The notes: a model not told the origin generated them from the sequence alone. A DNA stretch of 42,168 nt from Methylobacterium symbioticum (GCF_902141845.1 NZ_CABFPH010000046.1:1-42168), one strand, 5' to 3'. Shown: positions 15,869 to 29,979, counted from the stretch's first letter. Made by a program: numbers and translations.

Positions 15869-18800
15869 GCGGTACTCTCGAACGTCTCGCCGACCTCGTC
15901 GGCGTCGCCAGCGGCTACACGGATGCTTTCGGAAAGCCCGTCGAGACCACGCTGGAGACCCGTCGCGGCCTCCTCGCGGCTCTGGGCTTCCGCGTCGGCA
16001 CCGAGGAGGAGATCGCCGCGTCGCTGCGCACGGTCGAGGCTCTGCGCCGCGGCCTGATCCCGCCGCTGGTGCCGGTGGAGGCGCGCCGCGCCGCTCGCAT
16101 CCCGGTGCGCGCCGAGAGCGGCGCCCTGGTCTGGCGCGTGGTGGACGAGCGCGGCCATGCCCGCGAGGGCCGGGCCGTCCTCTCCGGACCGGAGGGGGTC
16201 TTCGAGCTGCCGCCGCTCACGCCCGGCTACCATCACCTCACCGTCACGCTCGGCGAGAGGCGGGCCGAGGCCTGGATCATCGCGGCGCCGCGGCGCTGCT
16301 GGCGCCCGCGTGCCTATGCCGACGAAGGCGCCGCCGACTGGGGCCTCGCCGCGCAGCTCTATGGCCTGCGCTCGACCGACAATATCGGCATCGGCACCTA
16401 TGCGGATGCGGGCCGCGCCGCGCACGATGCCGGCCTGCGCGGCGCGGCCTTTCTGGGGCTCAGCCCGGTCCATGCCCTGTTCGGGTCCGACCGCACCAAG
16501 ATCTCGCCCTACTCGCCCTCCTCGCGCCTGTTCCTGGAGACGCTCTTCATCGCGCCGCGCGACCTGCCCGGCTTCGCAGGCTCGCGGGCGGAAGGGCTGC
16601 TCGACGGCGCGGGCCGCGCGGTCGAGGCGCTGCGCGACGCCTCGCTGGTCGATCACCAGGGCGTCTGGGAGGTGCTGGCGCCCGTCCTCGAAGCGCTCTG
16701 GCAGGATTCCTCCGCCCGGAACGGTGACGATCCGGAATTCCGGGCCTTCCGCGAAGCGGGTGGGCCGAGCCTGCAAGCGCACGCGCTGTTCGAGGCGCTG
16801 TCGGCCCATTTCAAGGGCAAGGGCGCGCACTGGCTCGGCGACTGGCCGGAGGCGTACCGCCGTGCCGGGACCGAGTCCGTGCACGCCTTCGAGGCCGAGC
16901 ACGCGGAGGCGGTCAGCTTCCACGCCTGGCTGCAATACCTCGCCGACCGGCAGCTCCAGGCCGCCTCCGAGGCCGCGCGCGATGCGGGCATGCGCATCGG
17001 CCTCTACCGCGATCTGGCGGTGGGTGCCGACCGCGGCGGCTCCGAGACTTGGTCGAACCCGGAGCGCTTCGCCAACGGCGTCTCGATCGGCGCGCCGCCC
17101 GATCTCCTGGCGCCCAAGGGCCAGGATTGGGGCCTGCCGGCCTTCGATCCCCTGGAGATGGAGCGCGACGGGCTCGCCGCCTTCCGGGCGCTCGTCCAGG
17201 CCAACATGCGCCACGCCGGCGCGATCCGCATCGACCACGCCTTCCAGCTCGCCCGGCTCTTCCTGATTCCGCTCGGCGGCTCCGCCCATGACGGCGCCTA
17301 CGTGGCGATGCCCTTCGAGCCGATGCTGGCGGTGCTGCGTCTGGAGAGCCACCGCAACGCCTGCCTCGTCATCGCCGAGGATCTCGGCACCGCGCCGGAG
17401 GGGTTCTCCGACGCGCTGATGCGGGCGGGCATCCTGAGCTACCGCATCCTCGCCTTCGAGCGCGAGCATGACGGGCGCTTCAAGGCGCCGGGCGCCTATC
17501 CGCGCGACGCGCTCACCGCGATCACCACGCACGACCTGCCGACCTTCGTCGGCTGGTGGCGCGGCGTCGACACCGACACCCGGCAGGCGCTCGGCCTCTA
17601 CGACCAGGAACGCGCTGAGGCCGAGCGGGCCGAGCGCGTCACCGAACGCCGCCGCCTCACCGAGGCGCTGGCCGGCGAGCAGCTTTTGCAGAGCTGGGAG
17701 CCGCCCGAGGCCGCGCCCTTCGAGGCCGCCGCGCGCTATCTCGCCCGCGCGCCCGCGATCCTCACCGCCGTCCAGTACGAGGACGTGATCTCGGAACTCT
17801 CGCAGGCCAACGTGCCCGGCTCCACCGAGGGCTACCCGAACTGGCGGCGCAAGCTCGATCGCGACCTCACGGTGATCGCCGAGCCCGGCGGGCCGCTCGC
17901 CAAGCTCGCGGCCGCGCTCTCGGCCGAGGAGCGCGGACCGCATTCCGGCGCCGCACGGCTCGCGGCGGCGCCGCCGCGGGCGACCTACCGGCTCCAGTTC
18001 CACAAGGACTTCACCTTCGCGGACGCGGAAGCGATCGTTCCCTACCTCGCCAAGCTCGGCATCAGCCACGTCTACGCCTCACCCATTCAGAAGGCGCGGC
18101 CGGGCTCGACCCACGGCTACGACATCGTCGACCACGGCGCGATCAATCCGGAACTCGGCGGCGAAGCGGGCTTCGTGAAGCTCTCCGACCGCCTGCGCGC
18201 GCACGGCCTGAAGCTCCTCCTCGACATCGTGCCGAACCACATGGGTGTCGGCGGGTCCGACAATCCGTGGTGGCTCTCCGTCCTGGAATGGGGGCCCCTG
18301 TCGCCGTTCGCCCACGCCTTCGACATCGATTGGGAGCGGCTCGGAGCCAACCGCAACCTCGTCATCCCCTTCCTCGGAGACCGTTACGGCGAGGCCCTGG
18401 AGAAGGGCACCCTGGAGCTGAAATTCGACGCCGAAGCCGGCGCCTTCAGCGTCTGGCACTACGAGCACCTGTTCCCGATCCGGCCGCTCAACTATCCGAC
18501 CATCCTCAACCGGGTGATCGCCGCGCTCGGCGATGTCGGCGACGACGCCGCGGCCGAGCTGCTCGCCATCTCCGAGCGCCTGCGCACCATGGGCGAGGAG
18601 ACCAACCCCGAGCGCCGCCGCGCCCTGCCCGCGGAGGCCGAGGGGCTGAAGCAGCGCATCGCGGCGATCTACGCCGCCTCGCCCGCGATCCGCGACGCGA
18701 TGGGCCGCGCCCTGAAGCTGCTCAACGGCTTCAAGGGGCACCCCGACAGCTTCGGGCCGCTGCACCGCCTACTGGAGAGCCAGGCCTACCGGCTGGCCCA

Positions 18801-20763
18801 TTGGCGCATCGCGTCGAGCGACATCAACTATCGCCGCTTCTTCGACGTGAACTCCCTGGCGGGCCTGCGGGTCGAGAAATCCGACATCTTCCACCGCTCG
18901 CACGAGACCGTGTTCCGGCACGTGCGCGAGGGCCGGATCGACGGCCTGCGCATCGACCATATCGACGGGCTCGCCGATCCGCTGGGCTATGCCCGGGCGC
19001 TGCAGGCAGCCGTGGGGCCCGGCTTCTACGTCGTGGTCGAGAAGATCCTGGAGCCGGGCGAGCGGCTGCGTCCCTGGCCGGTCGCCGGCACCACCGGCTA
19101 CGACGTGCTGAACCAGCTCGACGGCATCCTCGTCGACAAGGAGAAGCGGGCGAAGATCCGCCGCCTCTACGAATGGGCCTCCGGCATGGACGAGGGCTAC
19201 GGCGCGCAGCTCCGCGCCGCGAAGTCCGAGATCCTCGAGATCAGCTTTGCCAGCGAGCTCGAGGTGCTGACCGCCGACCTCAAGGCGGTTGCCGATTCCG
19301 ACCGGCGCACCCGTGACTTCTCGCTCAACGCCACCCGCCGGGCGCTCATCGAGATCATCGCCCGCTTCCCGACCTATCGCAGCTACCTGCCGCCGGAACT
19401 GGAAGATGCCGAGATCGAGCCCGAGGACGTGCGCCTGATCGAGGGCGCCGTCGCCAAGGCGAAACGCTGGTCGGGCCTGCCCGACCGCTCGGTGCACGAT
19501 TTCACGCGCGACGTGCTGCTCGGACGCGTCGAGACCTCTGGCCCCGGCCGGCCCGACCCGCGCACGGTGCTGCGCTTCCGCCGCCGTTTCCAGCAGCTCA
19601 CCGGTCCGGTCATGGCCAAGAGCCTCGAGGACACCCTGTTCTACCGGTTCGCCATGCTGCTCGGCCTCAACGAGGTCGGCGGCGATCCGGGCGAGTACGG
19701 CCTCGACGCGGATCACTTCCACGCGCTCCAGGCGGCCCGCGCCCGTGACTGGCCGAACGCCATGATCACCACGGCGACGCACGACACCAAGCGCGGCGAG
19801 GATGCCCGCACGCGCCTGATCGCGCTCTCCGAGATGCCGGATGCCTGGGCCCGCGCCTGGGATCTCTGGCGCGCCACCGCCGGCCCGCACCTCGCCACGA
19901 TCGACGACGAGCCGGCGCCCGACGCCAACGACCAGTGGATGTTCTTTCAAGCCATCCTGGGCGCCTGGCCGCTGGAGCTTCTGGATCAGGACGACCCGGC
20001 GGCGATCACGGATTTCCGCGACCGCCTGATCGCCTACGGCGAGAAGGCGATGCGCGAGGGCAAGCGCCGCTCGAGCTGGGTCAACGTGGACGAGGCCTAT
20101 GAGGGCGCGGTGAAGCGCCTGTTCTCGGCGCTGATCGCGCCGGGCTCGGACTTCCTGCGCGAGCTTCGGCCGTTCGCGCGGCGTCTCGCCCAGCTCGGCA
20201 TGCTGGCCTCGCTCGGCCGCACCGTCCTGAAATGCACCCTGCCGGGCCTGCCCGACACCTACCAGGGCACCGAGTTTTGGGACTTCTCCTTCGTCGATCC
20301 CGACAACCGCCGCCCGGTCGATTACGGCGCCCGCGAGCGGACGCTGGAGGAGGGGAGGCCGGCGGCCGAGCTGCTGGCGCACTGGCCGGACGGGCGGGTG
20401 AAGCAGGCGGTGCTCGCCAAGCTCCTGGCCGAGCGGGCCGAGCGCCCCGGCTTCTACGCCGACGCCGATTACCGGGCCGTCGAGGCCTCCGGCGAGCGGG
20501 CGGCTCACGTCCTCGCCTTCCTGCGCTCGGAGGGAGCGGGCGGGGCCGGCGATCTGTTCGTGGCGGTGCCCCGCCTCGTTGCTAGGCTCCTGCCCGAGGG
20601 CACGCTCTGGTCGGCGGACGCCCTCGCCGGGACCGCGTTCGCGCTCGGTGCGGGCACGCACTGGCGCGATCTCGTGACGGGCGCGAGCTTCGAGGGGAAC
20701 CGGGTCGCCTGTGCCGACCTGTTCCGACACCTGCCCTTCGCGGTGCTGCGACGGACGGACTGA
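15865..20763 (+). CDS. treY: Bifunctional 4-alpha-glucanotransferase / malto-oligosyltrehalose synthase (MalQ-TreY fusion)
   Basis: This is a single 1632-residue frame. Residues 1-~700 are MalQ (GH77), which transfers glucan chains. Motifs are GLRSTDNIGIGTYADAG, KISPYSPSSRLFLETLFI, nucleophile Asp-457 (AIRIDHAFQLARLFLIP), Glu-505 (VIAEDLGTAPEGF) and Asp-557 (TTHDLPTFVGWWRG). Residues ~706-1632 are TreY (GH13_26), which turns the reducing-end bond of maltooligosaccharide into a trehalose bond. It begins ATYRLQFHKDFTFADAEAIV, with Asp-1031 (GLRIDHIDGLADPLGY), Glu-1059 (VVVEKILEPGERL) and Asp-1307 (TATHDTKRGED). All catalytic acids are present in both halves. The GTG start overlaps the treZ stop. 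No frame break occurs at the junction (about base 17980). Fusion presumably channels chain-length-adjusted glucan to TreY. Confidence 0.93.
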   Translation: MSGTLERLADLVGVASGYTDAFGKPVETTLETRRGLLAALGFRVGTEEEIAASLRTVEALRRGLIPPLVPVEARRAARIPVRAESGALVWRVVDERGHAREGRAVLSGPEGVFELPPLTPGYHHLTVTLGERRAEAWIIAAPRRCWRPRAYADEGAADWGLAAQLYGLRSTDNIGIGTYADAGRAAHDAGLRGAAFLGLSPVHALFGSDRTKISPYSPSSRLFLETLFIAPRDLPGFAGSRAEGLLDGAGRAVEALRDASLVDHQGVWEVLAPVLEALWQDSSARNGDDPEFRAFREAGGPSLQAHALFEALSAHFKGKGAHWLGDWPEAYRRAGTESVHAFEAEHAEAVSFHAWLQYLADRQLQAASEAARDAGMRIGLYRDLAVGADRGGSETWSNPERFANGVSIGAPPDLLAPKGQDWGLPAFDPLEMERDGLAAFRALVQANMRHAGAIRIDHAFQLARLFLIPLGGSAHDGAYVAMPFEPMLAVLRLESHRNACLVIAEDLGTAPEGFSDALMRAGILSYRILAFEREHDGRFKAPGAYPRDALTAITTHDLPTFVGWWRGVDTDTRQALGLYDQERAEAERAERVTERRRLTEALAGEQLLQSWEPPEAAPFEAAARYLARAPAILTAVQYEDVISELSQANVPGSTEGYPNWRRKLDRDLTVIAEPGGPLAKLAAALSAEERGPHSGAARLAAAPPRATYRLQFHKDFTFADAEAIVPYLAKLGISHVYASPIQKARPGSTHGYDIVDHGAINPELGGEAGFVKLSDRLRAHGLKLLLDIVPNHMGVGGSDNPWWLSVLEWGPLSPFAHAFDIDWERLGANRNLVIPFLGDRYGEALEKGTLELKFDAEAGAFSVWHYEHLFPIRPLNYPTILNRVIAALGDVGDDAAAELLAISERLRTMGEETNPERRRALPAEAEGLKQRIAAIYAASPAIRDAMGRALKLLNGFKGHPDSFGPLHRLLESQAYRLAHWRIASSDINYRRFFDVNSLAGLRVEKSDIFHRSHETVFRHVREGRIDGLRIDHIDGLADPLGYARALQAAVGPGFYVVVEKILEPGERLRPWPVAGTTGYDVLNQLDGILVDKEKRAKIRRLYEWASGMDEGYGAQLRAAKSEILEISFASELEVLTADLKAVADSDRRTRDFSLNATRRALIEIIARFPTYRSYLPPELEDAEIEPEDVRLIEGAVAKAKRWSGLPDRSVHDFTRDVLLGRVETSGPGRPDPRTVLRFRRRFQQLTGPVMAKSLEDTLFYRFAMLLGLNEVGGDPGEYGLDADHFHALQAARARDWPNAMITTATHDTKRGEDARTRLIALSEMPDAWARAWDLWRATAGPHLATIDDEPAPDANDQWMFFQAILGAWPLELLDQDDPAAITDFRDRLIAYGEKAMREGKRRSSWVNVDEAYEGAVKRLFSALIAPGSDFLRELRPFARRLAQLGMLASLGRTVLKCTLPGLPDTYQGTEFWDFSFVDPDNRRPVDYGARERTLEEGRPAAELLAHWPDGRVKQAVLAKLLAERAERPGFYADADYRAVEASGERAAHVLAFLRSEGAGGAGDLFVAVPRLVARLLPEGTLWSADALAGTAFALGAGTHWRDLVTGASFEGNRVACADLFRHLPFAVLRRTD

Positions 20764-20824
20764 CCATCCACGGACCTGACGCCATGGGACAGCCGTGGCA
20801 CAGCCATGGGGCGCCCGCTGCCCC

Positions 20825-20849
20825 GGCACGCTCCGGCGGCTCGGGCGTT
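20825..20849 (+). promoter_or_regulatory. Possible degenerate EcfG promoter upstream of glgE
   Basis: GGCAC (20825-20829), 16 bases, then CGTT (20846-20849) differs from the EcfG consensus at one -35 base. It lies 30 bases before the glgE start codon, in the only sizeable gap between the treY and glgE genes. In such G+C-rich DNA a near-match by chance is plausible. Confidence 0.25.
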
Positions 20850-20878
20850 AGGCGGATACCACGAAGGACGAGGCCAGC

Positions 20879-24262
<3,384 letters not shown>

Positions 24263-24412
24263 GGCGCCCCGTGCGACCAGACACCGACGCGGCGTGGCTC
24301 GCCGCGCTCTCGCCGAGATGATGCACGCAAGCTGCATCGCCCCCGTTCACGCCTCGACTCTGGTCGGGCGGGATCGGCTCCGCCCTGACCCGACGCATGA
24401 GGCAGCGACGCG

Positions 24413-27400
24413 ATGATCGATCGCACCGATCCGCAGTGGTACCGAGACGCCATCATCTATCAGATCCACGTCAAGTCGTTCTTCGACTCGAACAATGACG
24501 GGATCGGTGACTTCGCGGGCCTGACCCAGCGGCTCGATTACGTGCGCGATCTCGGCGTCACCGCGATCTGGTTGATGCCGTTCTACCCGTCCCCGCTGCG
24601 CGACGACGGCTACGACATCGCCGATTATCGCGACATCAACCCGTCCTACGGCACCATGGAGGACTTCAAGGCCTTCGTGGAGGCGGCCCACGCCCGGGGG
24701 CTGCGAGTCATCACCGAGCTCGTCATCAACCACACCTCGGACCAGCATCCCTGGTTCCAACGCGCGCGCGAGGCGCCTCCCGGCTCGCCGGAACGCAACT
24801 TCTACGTCTGGTCCGACACCGACGAGCCCTACAGCGACACGCGCATCATCTTCCTCGATACCGAGGTCTCGAACTGGACCTGGGACCCGGTCGCCAAGCA
24901 GTATTTCTGGCACCGCTTCTACTCGCACCAGCCGGATCTCAACTTCGACAACCCGGCCGTGCTGGAGGCCGTGATCGAGGTGATGCGCTACTGGCTCGAC
25001 ATGGGCGTGGACGGACTGCGCCTCGACGCGATCCCCTACCTGATCGAGCGCGACGGCACGAACTGCGAGAACCTCAAGGAGACGCACGACGTCATCAAGG
25101 CGATCCGCGCCGCCCTCGACGCGAGCTATCCCGACCGGATGCTGCTCGCCGAGGCGAACCAGTGGCCGGAGGAGACGGCGCAGTATTTCGGCGACGGCGA
25201 CGAGTGCCACATGGCGTTCCACTTCCCGCTGATGCCGCGCATGTACATGGCGATCGCCCGCGAGGACCGGCATCCGATCACCGACATCATGCGGCAGACC
25301 CCGGAGATCCCGGAAGGCTGCCAATGGGCCATCTTCCTGCGCAACCACGACGAGCTGACGCTCGAGATGGTCACCGCGGAGGAGCGTGACTACCTGTGGT
25401 CGTTCTACGCCGCCGAGCGCCGCGCCCGCATCAATCTCGGCATCCGCCGCCGCCTCGCGCCGCTGCTGGAGAACGATCGGCGCAAGATCGAGCTGATGAA
25501 GTCCCTCGTCCTGTCGATGCCCGGCACGCCGGTGCTCTATTACGGCGACGAGATCGGCATGGGCGACAACATCTATCTCGGCGACCGCGACGGCGTCCGC
25601 ACGCCGATGCAATGGTCGCCGGACCGCAACGGCGGCTTCTCGCGGGCGAACCCGCAGAAGCTGTTCCTGCCCTCCGTGCAGGACCCGATCTACGGCTTCG
25701 ACGCGATCAACGTCGAGGCGCAGACCCAGGCGCAGACCAGCCTGCTGAACTGGACGCGGCGCATGATCGCGATCCGCAACAACTCGGTCGCGCTCGGGCG
25801 CGGCACGATCCAGTTCCTCTACCCGTCGAACCGCAAGGTGCTCGCCTGGATCCGCGAGTTCGAGGGCGAGCGCATCCTCTGCGTCGCGAACCTGTCCCGC
25901 GCGCCCCAGGCGGTGCAGCTCGACCTGTCGGAGTTGCGCAGCGCCGTCCCGATCGAGCTGACCGGCGGCACGGAGTTCCCGCCGATCGGCGAGTTGCCCT
26001 ACCTGCTGACGCTGCCCTCCTACGGCTTCTACTGGTTCTCCCTGTCGAGCGCGAATACCGGCGCGGTCGGCCCGCAGCAGGAGCCTCCGGAACTGTTCAC
26101 GCTGGTGCTCACCGGCGGCATCGAATCGCTGGTGGCGGGCCGCGAGCGCACCGCCTTTGAGCGGACCGTGATCCCGCCCTTCCTCAGCACCCGGCGCTGG
26201 TTCGGCGCCAAGGGGTCGCGCATCAAGGGCGTGCAGATCGTCGACTGCGCCGTGGTCAAGGAGAGCGGCGGCGAGGCCCGCTTCCTGCTGCCGCGCGTCG
26301 CCGTCCAGCTCTCGACCGGCGAGCGGCAGGACTATTTCGTGCCCGTCGGCGTCGACGAGGGCCGCGAGGACGAGACGCTGATGCCGTTCGCGGTGGCGCG
26401 CGTCCGACGCGGCCCCCGCACCGGCCTGCTCTACGGCGCCGCCGGCTCCGACGACTTCGCGATCTGCCTGATCGAGGGCATGCGCGCCGGTCGCGAGATC
26501 CCGACCGAGAACGGCCGGCTCGTCTTCTCGAAGACCTCGGCTTTCGAGCCCGAGATGACCTTCGAGGCCGGCGAGGTGCGCCGCCTCTCGGCCGAGCAGA
26601 GCAACACCTCCATCGCCATCGGCTCAAAGATGATGCTCAAGCTGCTGCGCCGCCTGCAGCCGGGCACGCATCCCGAGATCGAGGTCGGCCGCTTCCTCAC
26701 CGAAGTCGCGCAGTTCACCAACACCCCGGCGCTGCTCGGCACCCTGGAGCATGTGGCCGAGGACGGCACCCGCACCGCCCTCGCCGTGCTGCAGCGCTTC
26801 GTCCTCAATCAGGGCGATGCCTGGACGGTGATGCTGGAGGGCCTGCGCCGCGACTTCGAGACGGTGGTGCTCGCCCCCGAGAGCGAGGCACCGAGCCCCG
26901 AGGACGCCTTCAGCGCGCATCTGCGCTGGGCAGACCTGCTCGGCCGCCGCACGGCCGAGATGCACCGGGCTCTGGCCGCGCCGAGCGACGACCCGGCCTT
27001 CACGCCCGAGCCCTTCACGGATGAGGACGTGGCGGTTCTCGCCCGCGACGCCCGGCTCCAGGCCGATCGGGCCTTCCGGGGCATGAAGCTCGTGGTCGAG
27101 CGCGGGCTCGACCGCCCGGCGGTGACAGAGCTGCACGGCCGCCGCCGCGAGATCGACGCCCTGATCGAGCGCCTGGCGTCCGCCACCCCGCGCGGCGCGC
27201 AGCGGACGCGCATCCACGGCGACTTCCATCTCGGCCAGGTGCTGGTCTCGGAGGGCGACCTGATCATCGTCGACTTCGAGGGGGAGCCCTCACGGCCCGC
27301 GGAGGAGCGCCGGGCCAAGTCGACGGCGATGCGCGACGTCGCCGGGATGCTGCGCTCCTTCGCCTACGGCGCCGAGACCGTGATCCGCGAGATCGCGAGC

Positions 27401-27673
27401 CGCTTCGCCGATTCCGAGGGGCGCGGGCGCGCCGCGGCCGTGGCTTGGCGCAGCATGATCGAGCAGGCGTTCCTCGCCGGCTACGGCGACGCGGTCGCGG
27501 GCAGCCCCGCGGCGGTGACGGAGCCCGAGACCGAAGCCGCGCTGCTGCGCCTCTGCCTGTTGATCAAGGCTCTCTACGAGATCGATTACGAGGCCAACAA
27601 CCGCCCGGACTGGATCGAAATTCCCGCACGTGGGGTTCTCGATATTCTGGACGCAGGCATGAAAGGCGACTGA
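24413..27673 (+). CDS. treS: Trehalose synthase / maltokinase fusion (TreS-Mak)
   Basis: This 1086-residue bifunctional protein carries TreS (GH13_16) at residues 1-~550, interconverting trehalose and maltose. Motifs are WYRDAIIYQIHVKSFFDSN, Asp-205 (GLRLDAIPYLIERDGTNCEN), Glu-247 (LLAEANQWPEE) and Asp-313 (LRNHDELTLEM). Residues ~570-1086 are a Pep2/Mak-type maltokinase with a kinase-like fold: FLSTRRWFGAKGSRIKGV is the conserved N-cap. IHGDFHLGQVLV is the catalytic loop, and IIVDFEGEPSRP carries the metal-binding acid. ATP-dependent phosphorylation gives maltose-1-phosphate for GlgE. GAGG lies about nine bases before the ATG. TreS-Mak fusions are known in other bacteria and couple the two steps. 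glgB follows with no gap. Confidence 0.94.
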   Translation: MIDRTDPQWYRDAIIYQIHVKSFFDSNNDGIGDFAGLTQRLDYVRDLGVTAIWLMPFYPSPLRDDGYDIADYRDINPSYGTMEDFKAFVEAAHARGLRVITELVINHTSDQHPWFQRAREAPPGSPERNFYVWSDTDEPYSDTRIIFLDTEVSNWTWDPVAKQYFWHRFYSHQPDLNFDNPAVLEAVIEVMRYWLDMGVDGLRLDAIPYLIERDGTNCENLKETHDVIKAIRAALDASYPDRMLLAEANQWPEETAQYFGDGDECHMAFHFPLMPRMYMAIAREDRHPITDIMRQTPEIPEGCQWAIFLRNHDELTLEMVTAEERDYLWSFYAAERRARINLGIRRRLAPLLENDRRKIELMKSLVLSMPGTPVLYYGDEIGMGDNIYLGDRDGVRTPMQWSPDRNGGFSRANPQKLFLPSVQDPIYGFDAINVEAQTQAQTSLLNWTRRMIAIRNNSVALGRGTIQFLYPSNRKVLAWIREFEGERILCVANLSRAPQAVQLDLSELRSAVPIELTGGTEFPPIGELPYLLTLPSYGFYWFSLSSANTGAVGPQQEPPELFTLVLTGGIESLVAGRERTAFERTVIPPFLSTRRWFGAKGSRIKGVQIVDCAVVKESGGEARFLLPRVAVQLSTGERQDYFVPVGVDEGREDETLMPFAVARVRRGPRTGLLYGAAGSDDFAICLIEGMRAGREIPTENGRLVFSKTSAFEPEMTFEAGEVRRLSAEQSNTSIAIGSKMMLKLLRRLQPGTHPEIEVGRFLTEVAQFTNTPALLGTLEHVAEDGTRTALAVLQRFVLNQGDAWTVMLEGLRRDFETVVLAPESEAPSPEDAFSAHLRWADLLGRRTAEMHRALAAPSDDPAFTPEPFTDEDVAVLARDARLQADRAFRGMKLVVERGLDRPAVTELHGRRREIDALIERLASATPRGAQRTRIHGDFHLGQVLVSEGDLIIVDFEGEPSRPAEERRAKSTAMRDVAGMLRSFAYGAETVIREIASRFADSEGRGRAAAVAWRSMIEQAFLAGYGDAVAGSPAAVTEPETEAALLRLCLLIKALYEIDYEANNRPDWIEIPARGVLDILDAGMKGD

Positions 27674-29953
27674 ATGACGGCGATCGACGAGAGCTTCGCG
27701 ACCGGGACCGAGCGCGGATCGGCCGCTCCCACCGCCGAGGCCCCGCCGCCCGCCGCGCCTGCGCGCTCCGGGCTCCATCCGGACGCGATCAAGGCCATGA
27801 TGGCCGCCGATCATGGCGATCCCTTCTCGGTGCTCGGCCCCCATCAGGTGGGGCCGGGCGCCTGGGAGGTCCGCGCCGTCCTGCCCGAGGCGCGCAGTGC
27901 CACGCTCCTCGTCGGCGGCACCCGCGTCTCGTTCGAGCGGCGCCATCCGGACGGATTCTTCGTCGCTCCCGTGAAGAGCGAGGGCCGGCCCCTCTACGAG
28001 ATCGAGGTCGAGCTCTGGGACGGCACCACCCGCCGCCGCTACGACCCCTACAGCTTCGGCTCCTCCCTGGAGCAGCACGACGTCTCGACCCTGCGCGAGC
28101 CGGGCACCAACCTCGTCTACCGGGTGCTCGGCGCCCAGCGCGGCCGGCTCGACGGCATCGACGGGTTCCGCTTCGCCGTCTGGGCACCGAACGCGCGTCG
28201 CGTGAGCATCGTCGGCGATTTCAACGAGTGGGATGGACGCCGCCACCCGATGCGGCTCTGGCAGGATGGCGGCATCTGGGAGCTGTTCGTCCCCGGCCTG
28301 GTGGCCGGACAGAGCTACAAGTTCGAGATCCGCGGGCCCGACGGCTCATTGCTGCCGCTCAAGGCCGACCCGCTCGCCTTCCGCGCCCAGCACCCGCCGG
28401 AGACCGCCTCGGTCCTGCACGGCACCTCCGACATCGTCTGGCACGACAAGGCCTGGATGGAATCGCGCGGCAAGCGCGATCCGCGCCACGCGCCGATGTC
28501 GATCTACGAGGTCCATCTCGGCTCCTGGGCGCGGGTGCCCGACGAGGGCAACCGCTACCTGACCTACAAGGAACTCGCCGACCGGCTCATCCCCTACGTC
28601 AAGGAGATGGGCTTCACCCATATCGAGATGCTGCCGATCACGGAGTTCCCGTTCGACGGCTCCTGGGGCTACCAGCCGGTCTCGCTCTTCGCGCCGACGA
28701 GCCGCTTCGGCACGCCGGAGGATTTCGCGGCCTTCGTGGACGCGGCGCACGAGGCCGGCATCGGCATCCTGCTCGACTGGGTGCCCGGCCACTTCCCGCT
28801 CGACGCGCACGGCCTCGGCCTGTTCGACGGCACGCATCTCTACGAGCATGCCGACCCGCGCCAGGGCTTCCACCAGGATTGGGGCACCTACATCTACAAT
28901 TTCGGCCGGGCCGAGGTCGCGACCTTCCTCACCGCCAACGCGCGCTTCTGGCTGGAGCACTACCATCTCGACGGCCTGCGCGTGGATGCCGTCGCCTCGA
29001 TGCTCTACCTCGACTACTCGCGGCGGCCGGGCGAGTGGATCCCCAACCAGTATGGCGGCAACGAGAATCTCGACGCCATCAACTTCATGCGCAAGACCAA
29101 CGAGGCGACCTACAGCCACGCGCCGGGGACGATCACCGTGGCGGAGGAATCGACCTCCTGGCCCGGCGTCTCGCACCCGACCTATACGGGCGGCCTCGGA
29201 TTCGGCTTCAAGTGGAACATGGGGTGGATGCACGACACCCTCGAGTTCATCTCGAAGGAGCCGGTCCACCGGCGCTACCACCACCACGACCTGACCTTCG
29301 GCCTGCTCTACGCCTTCTCCGAGAACTTCGTGCTGCCGCTCTCCCACGACGAGGTCGTGCACGGGAAGGGCTCGCTTCTCGGCAAGATGCCCGGCGACCG
29401 CTGGCAGAAATTCGCGAACCTGCGCGCCTATTTCGGCTTCATGTGGGGGCATCCGGGCAAGAAGCTGCTCTTCATGGGCGGCGAGTTCGGCCAGGAGCGC
29501 GAGTGGAACCACAACCAGTCGTTGGATTGGCACCTGCTCGACGACCCGCTGCACCGCGGCGTCAAGGACGCGATCCGCGACCTCAACCACCTCTACCAGG
29601 CGACGCCCGCGCTCTACGCACGGGATGTCGAGCCCGGCGGATTCCAGTGGCTGGTGGCCGACGACCAGGACAACAGCGTCATCGCCTGGGCCCGCAAGGG
29701 CAAGGAGCCGGGCGAGGTCGCGGTGGTGGTCTCGAACTTCACGCCCGTGCCGCGCGAGGGCTACCGCATCGGCGTGCCGGAGCCGGGCTTCTATCGCGAG
29801 GCCTTCAACTCGGACGCCGAGTCCTATGGCGGCTCGAACATGGGCAACATGGGCGGCCGCCACAGCGAGGACGCCCCGAGCCACGGCTGCGCCCAATCCC
29901 TCGGCCTGACGCTGCCGCCGCTCTCCACGACGATCTTCGTGCTGCAGCGCTGA
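27674..29953 (+). CDS. glgB: 1,4-alpha-glucan branching enzyme
   Basis: This encodes 759 residues of the long form of GlgB (GH13_9). The N1 domain ([20 protein letters not shown]) is followed by a CBM48 domain ([20 protein letters not shown]) and the barrel. Catalytic acids are Asp-438 ([17 protein letters not shown]), Glu-491 ([12 protein letters not shown]) and Asp-559 ([15 protein letters not shown]). [20 protein letters not shown] is also diagnostic. It makes alpha-1,6 branches in glucan built by GlgE. Its ATG follows the treS stop codon directly (TGAATG), with AAGG inside the end of treS as the ribosome site, so coexpression is very likely. A G+C hairpin 27 bases after the stop may end the unit. 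Confidence 0.95.
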   Translation: MTAIDESFATGTERGSAAPTAEAPPPAAPARSGLHPDAIKAMMAADHGDPFSVLGPHQVGPGAWEVRAVLPEARSATLLVGGTRVSFERRHPDGFFVAPVKSEGRPLYEIEVELWDGTTRRRYDPYSFGSSLEQHDVSTLREPGTNLVYRVLGAQRGRLDGIDGFRFAVWAPNARRVSIVGDFNEWDGRRHPMRLWQDGGIWELFVPGLVAGQSYKFEIRGPDGSLLPLKADPLAFRAQHPPETASVLHGTSDIVWHDKAWMESRGKRDPRHAPMSIYEVHLGSWARVPDEGNRYLTYKELADRLIPYVKEMGFTHIEMLPITEFPFDGSWGYQPVSLFAPTSRFGTPEDFAAFVDAAHEAGIGILLDWVPGHFPLDAHGLGLFDGTHLYEHADPRQGFHQDWGTYIYNFGRAEVATFLTANARFWLEHYHLDGLRVDAVASMLYLDYSRRPGEWIPNQYGGNENLDAINFMRKTNEATYSHAPGTITVAEESTSWPGVSHPTYTGGLGFGFKWNMGWMHDTLEFISKEPVHRRYHHHDLTFGLLYAFSENFVLPLSHDEVVHGKGSLLGKMPGDRWQKFANLRAYFGFMWGHPGKKLLFMGGEFGQEREWNHNQSLDWHLLDDPLHRGVKDAIRDLNHLYQATPALYARDVEPGGFQWLVADDQDNSVIAWARKGKEPGEVAVVVSNFTPVPREGYRIGVPEPGFYREAFNSDAESYGGSNMGNMGGRHSEDAPSHGCAQSLGLTLPPLSTTIFVLQR

Positions 29954-29979
29954 GGCCCGCAGCGGCCTGACCGCGCTCT

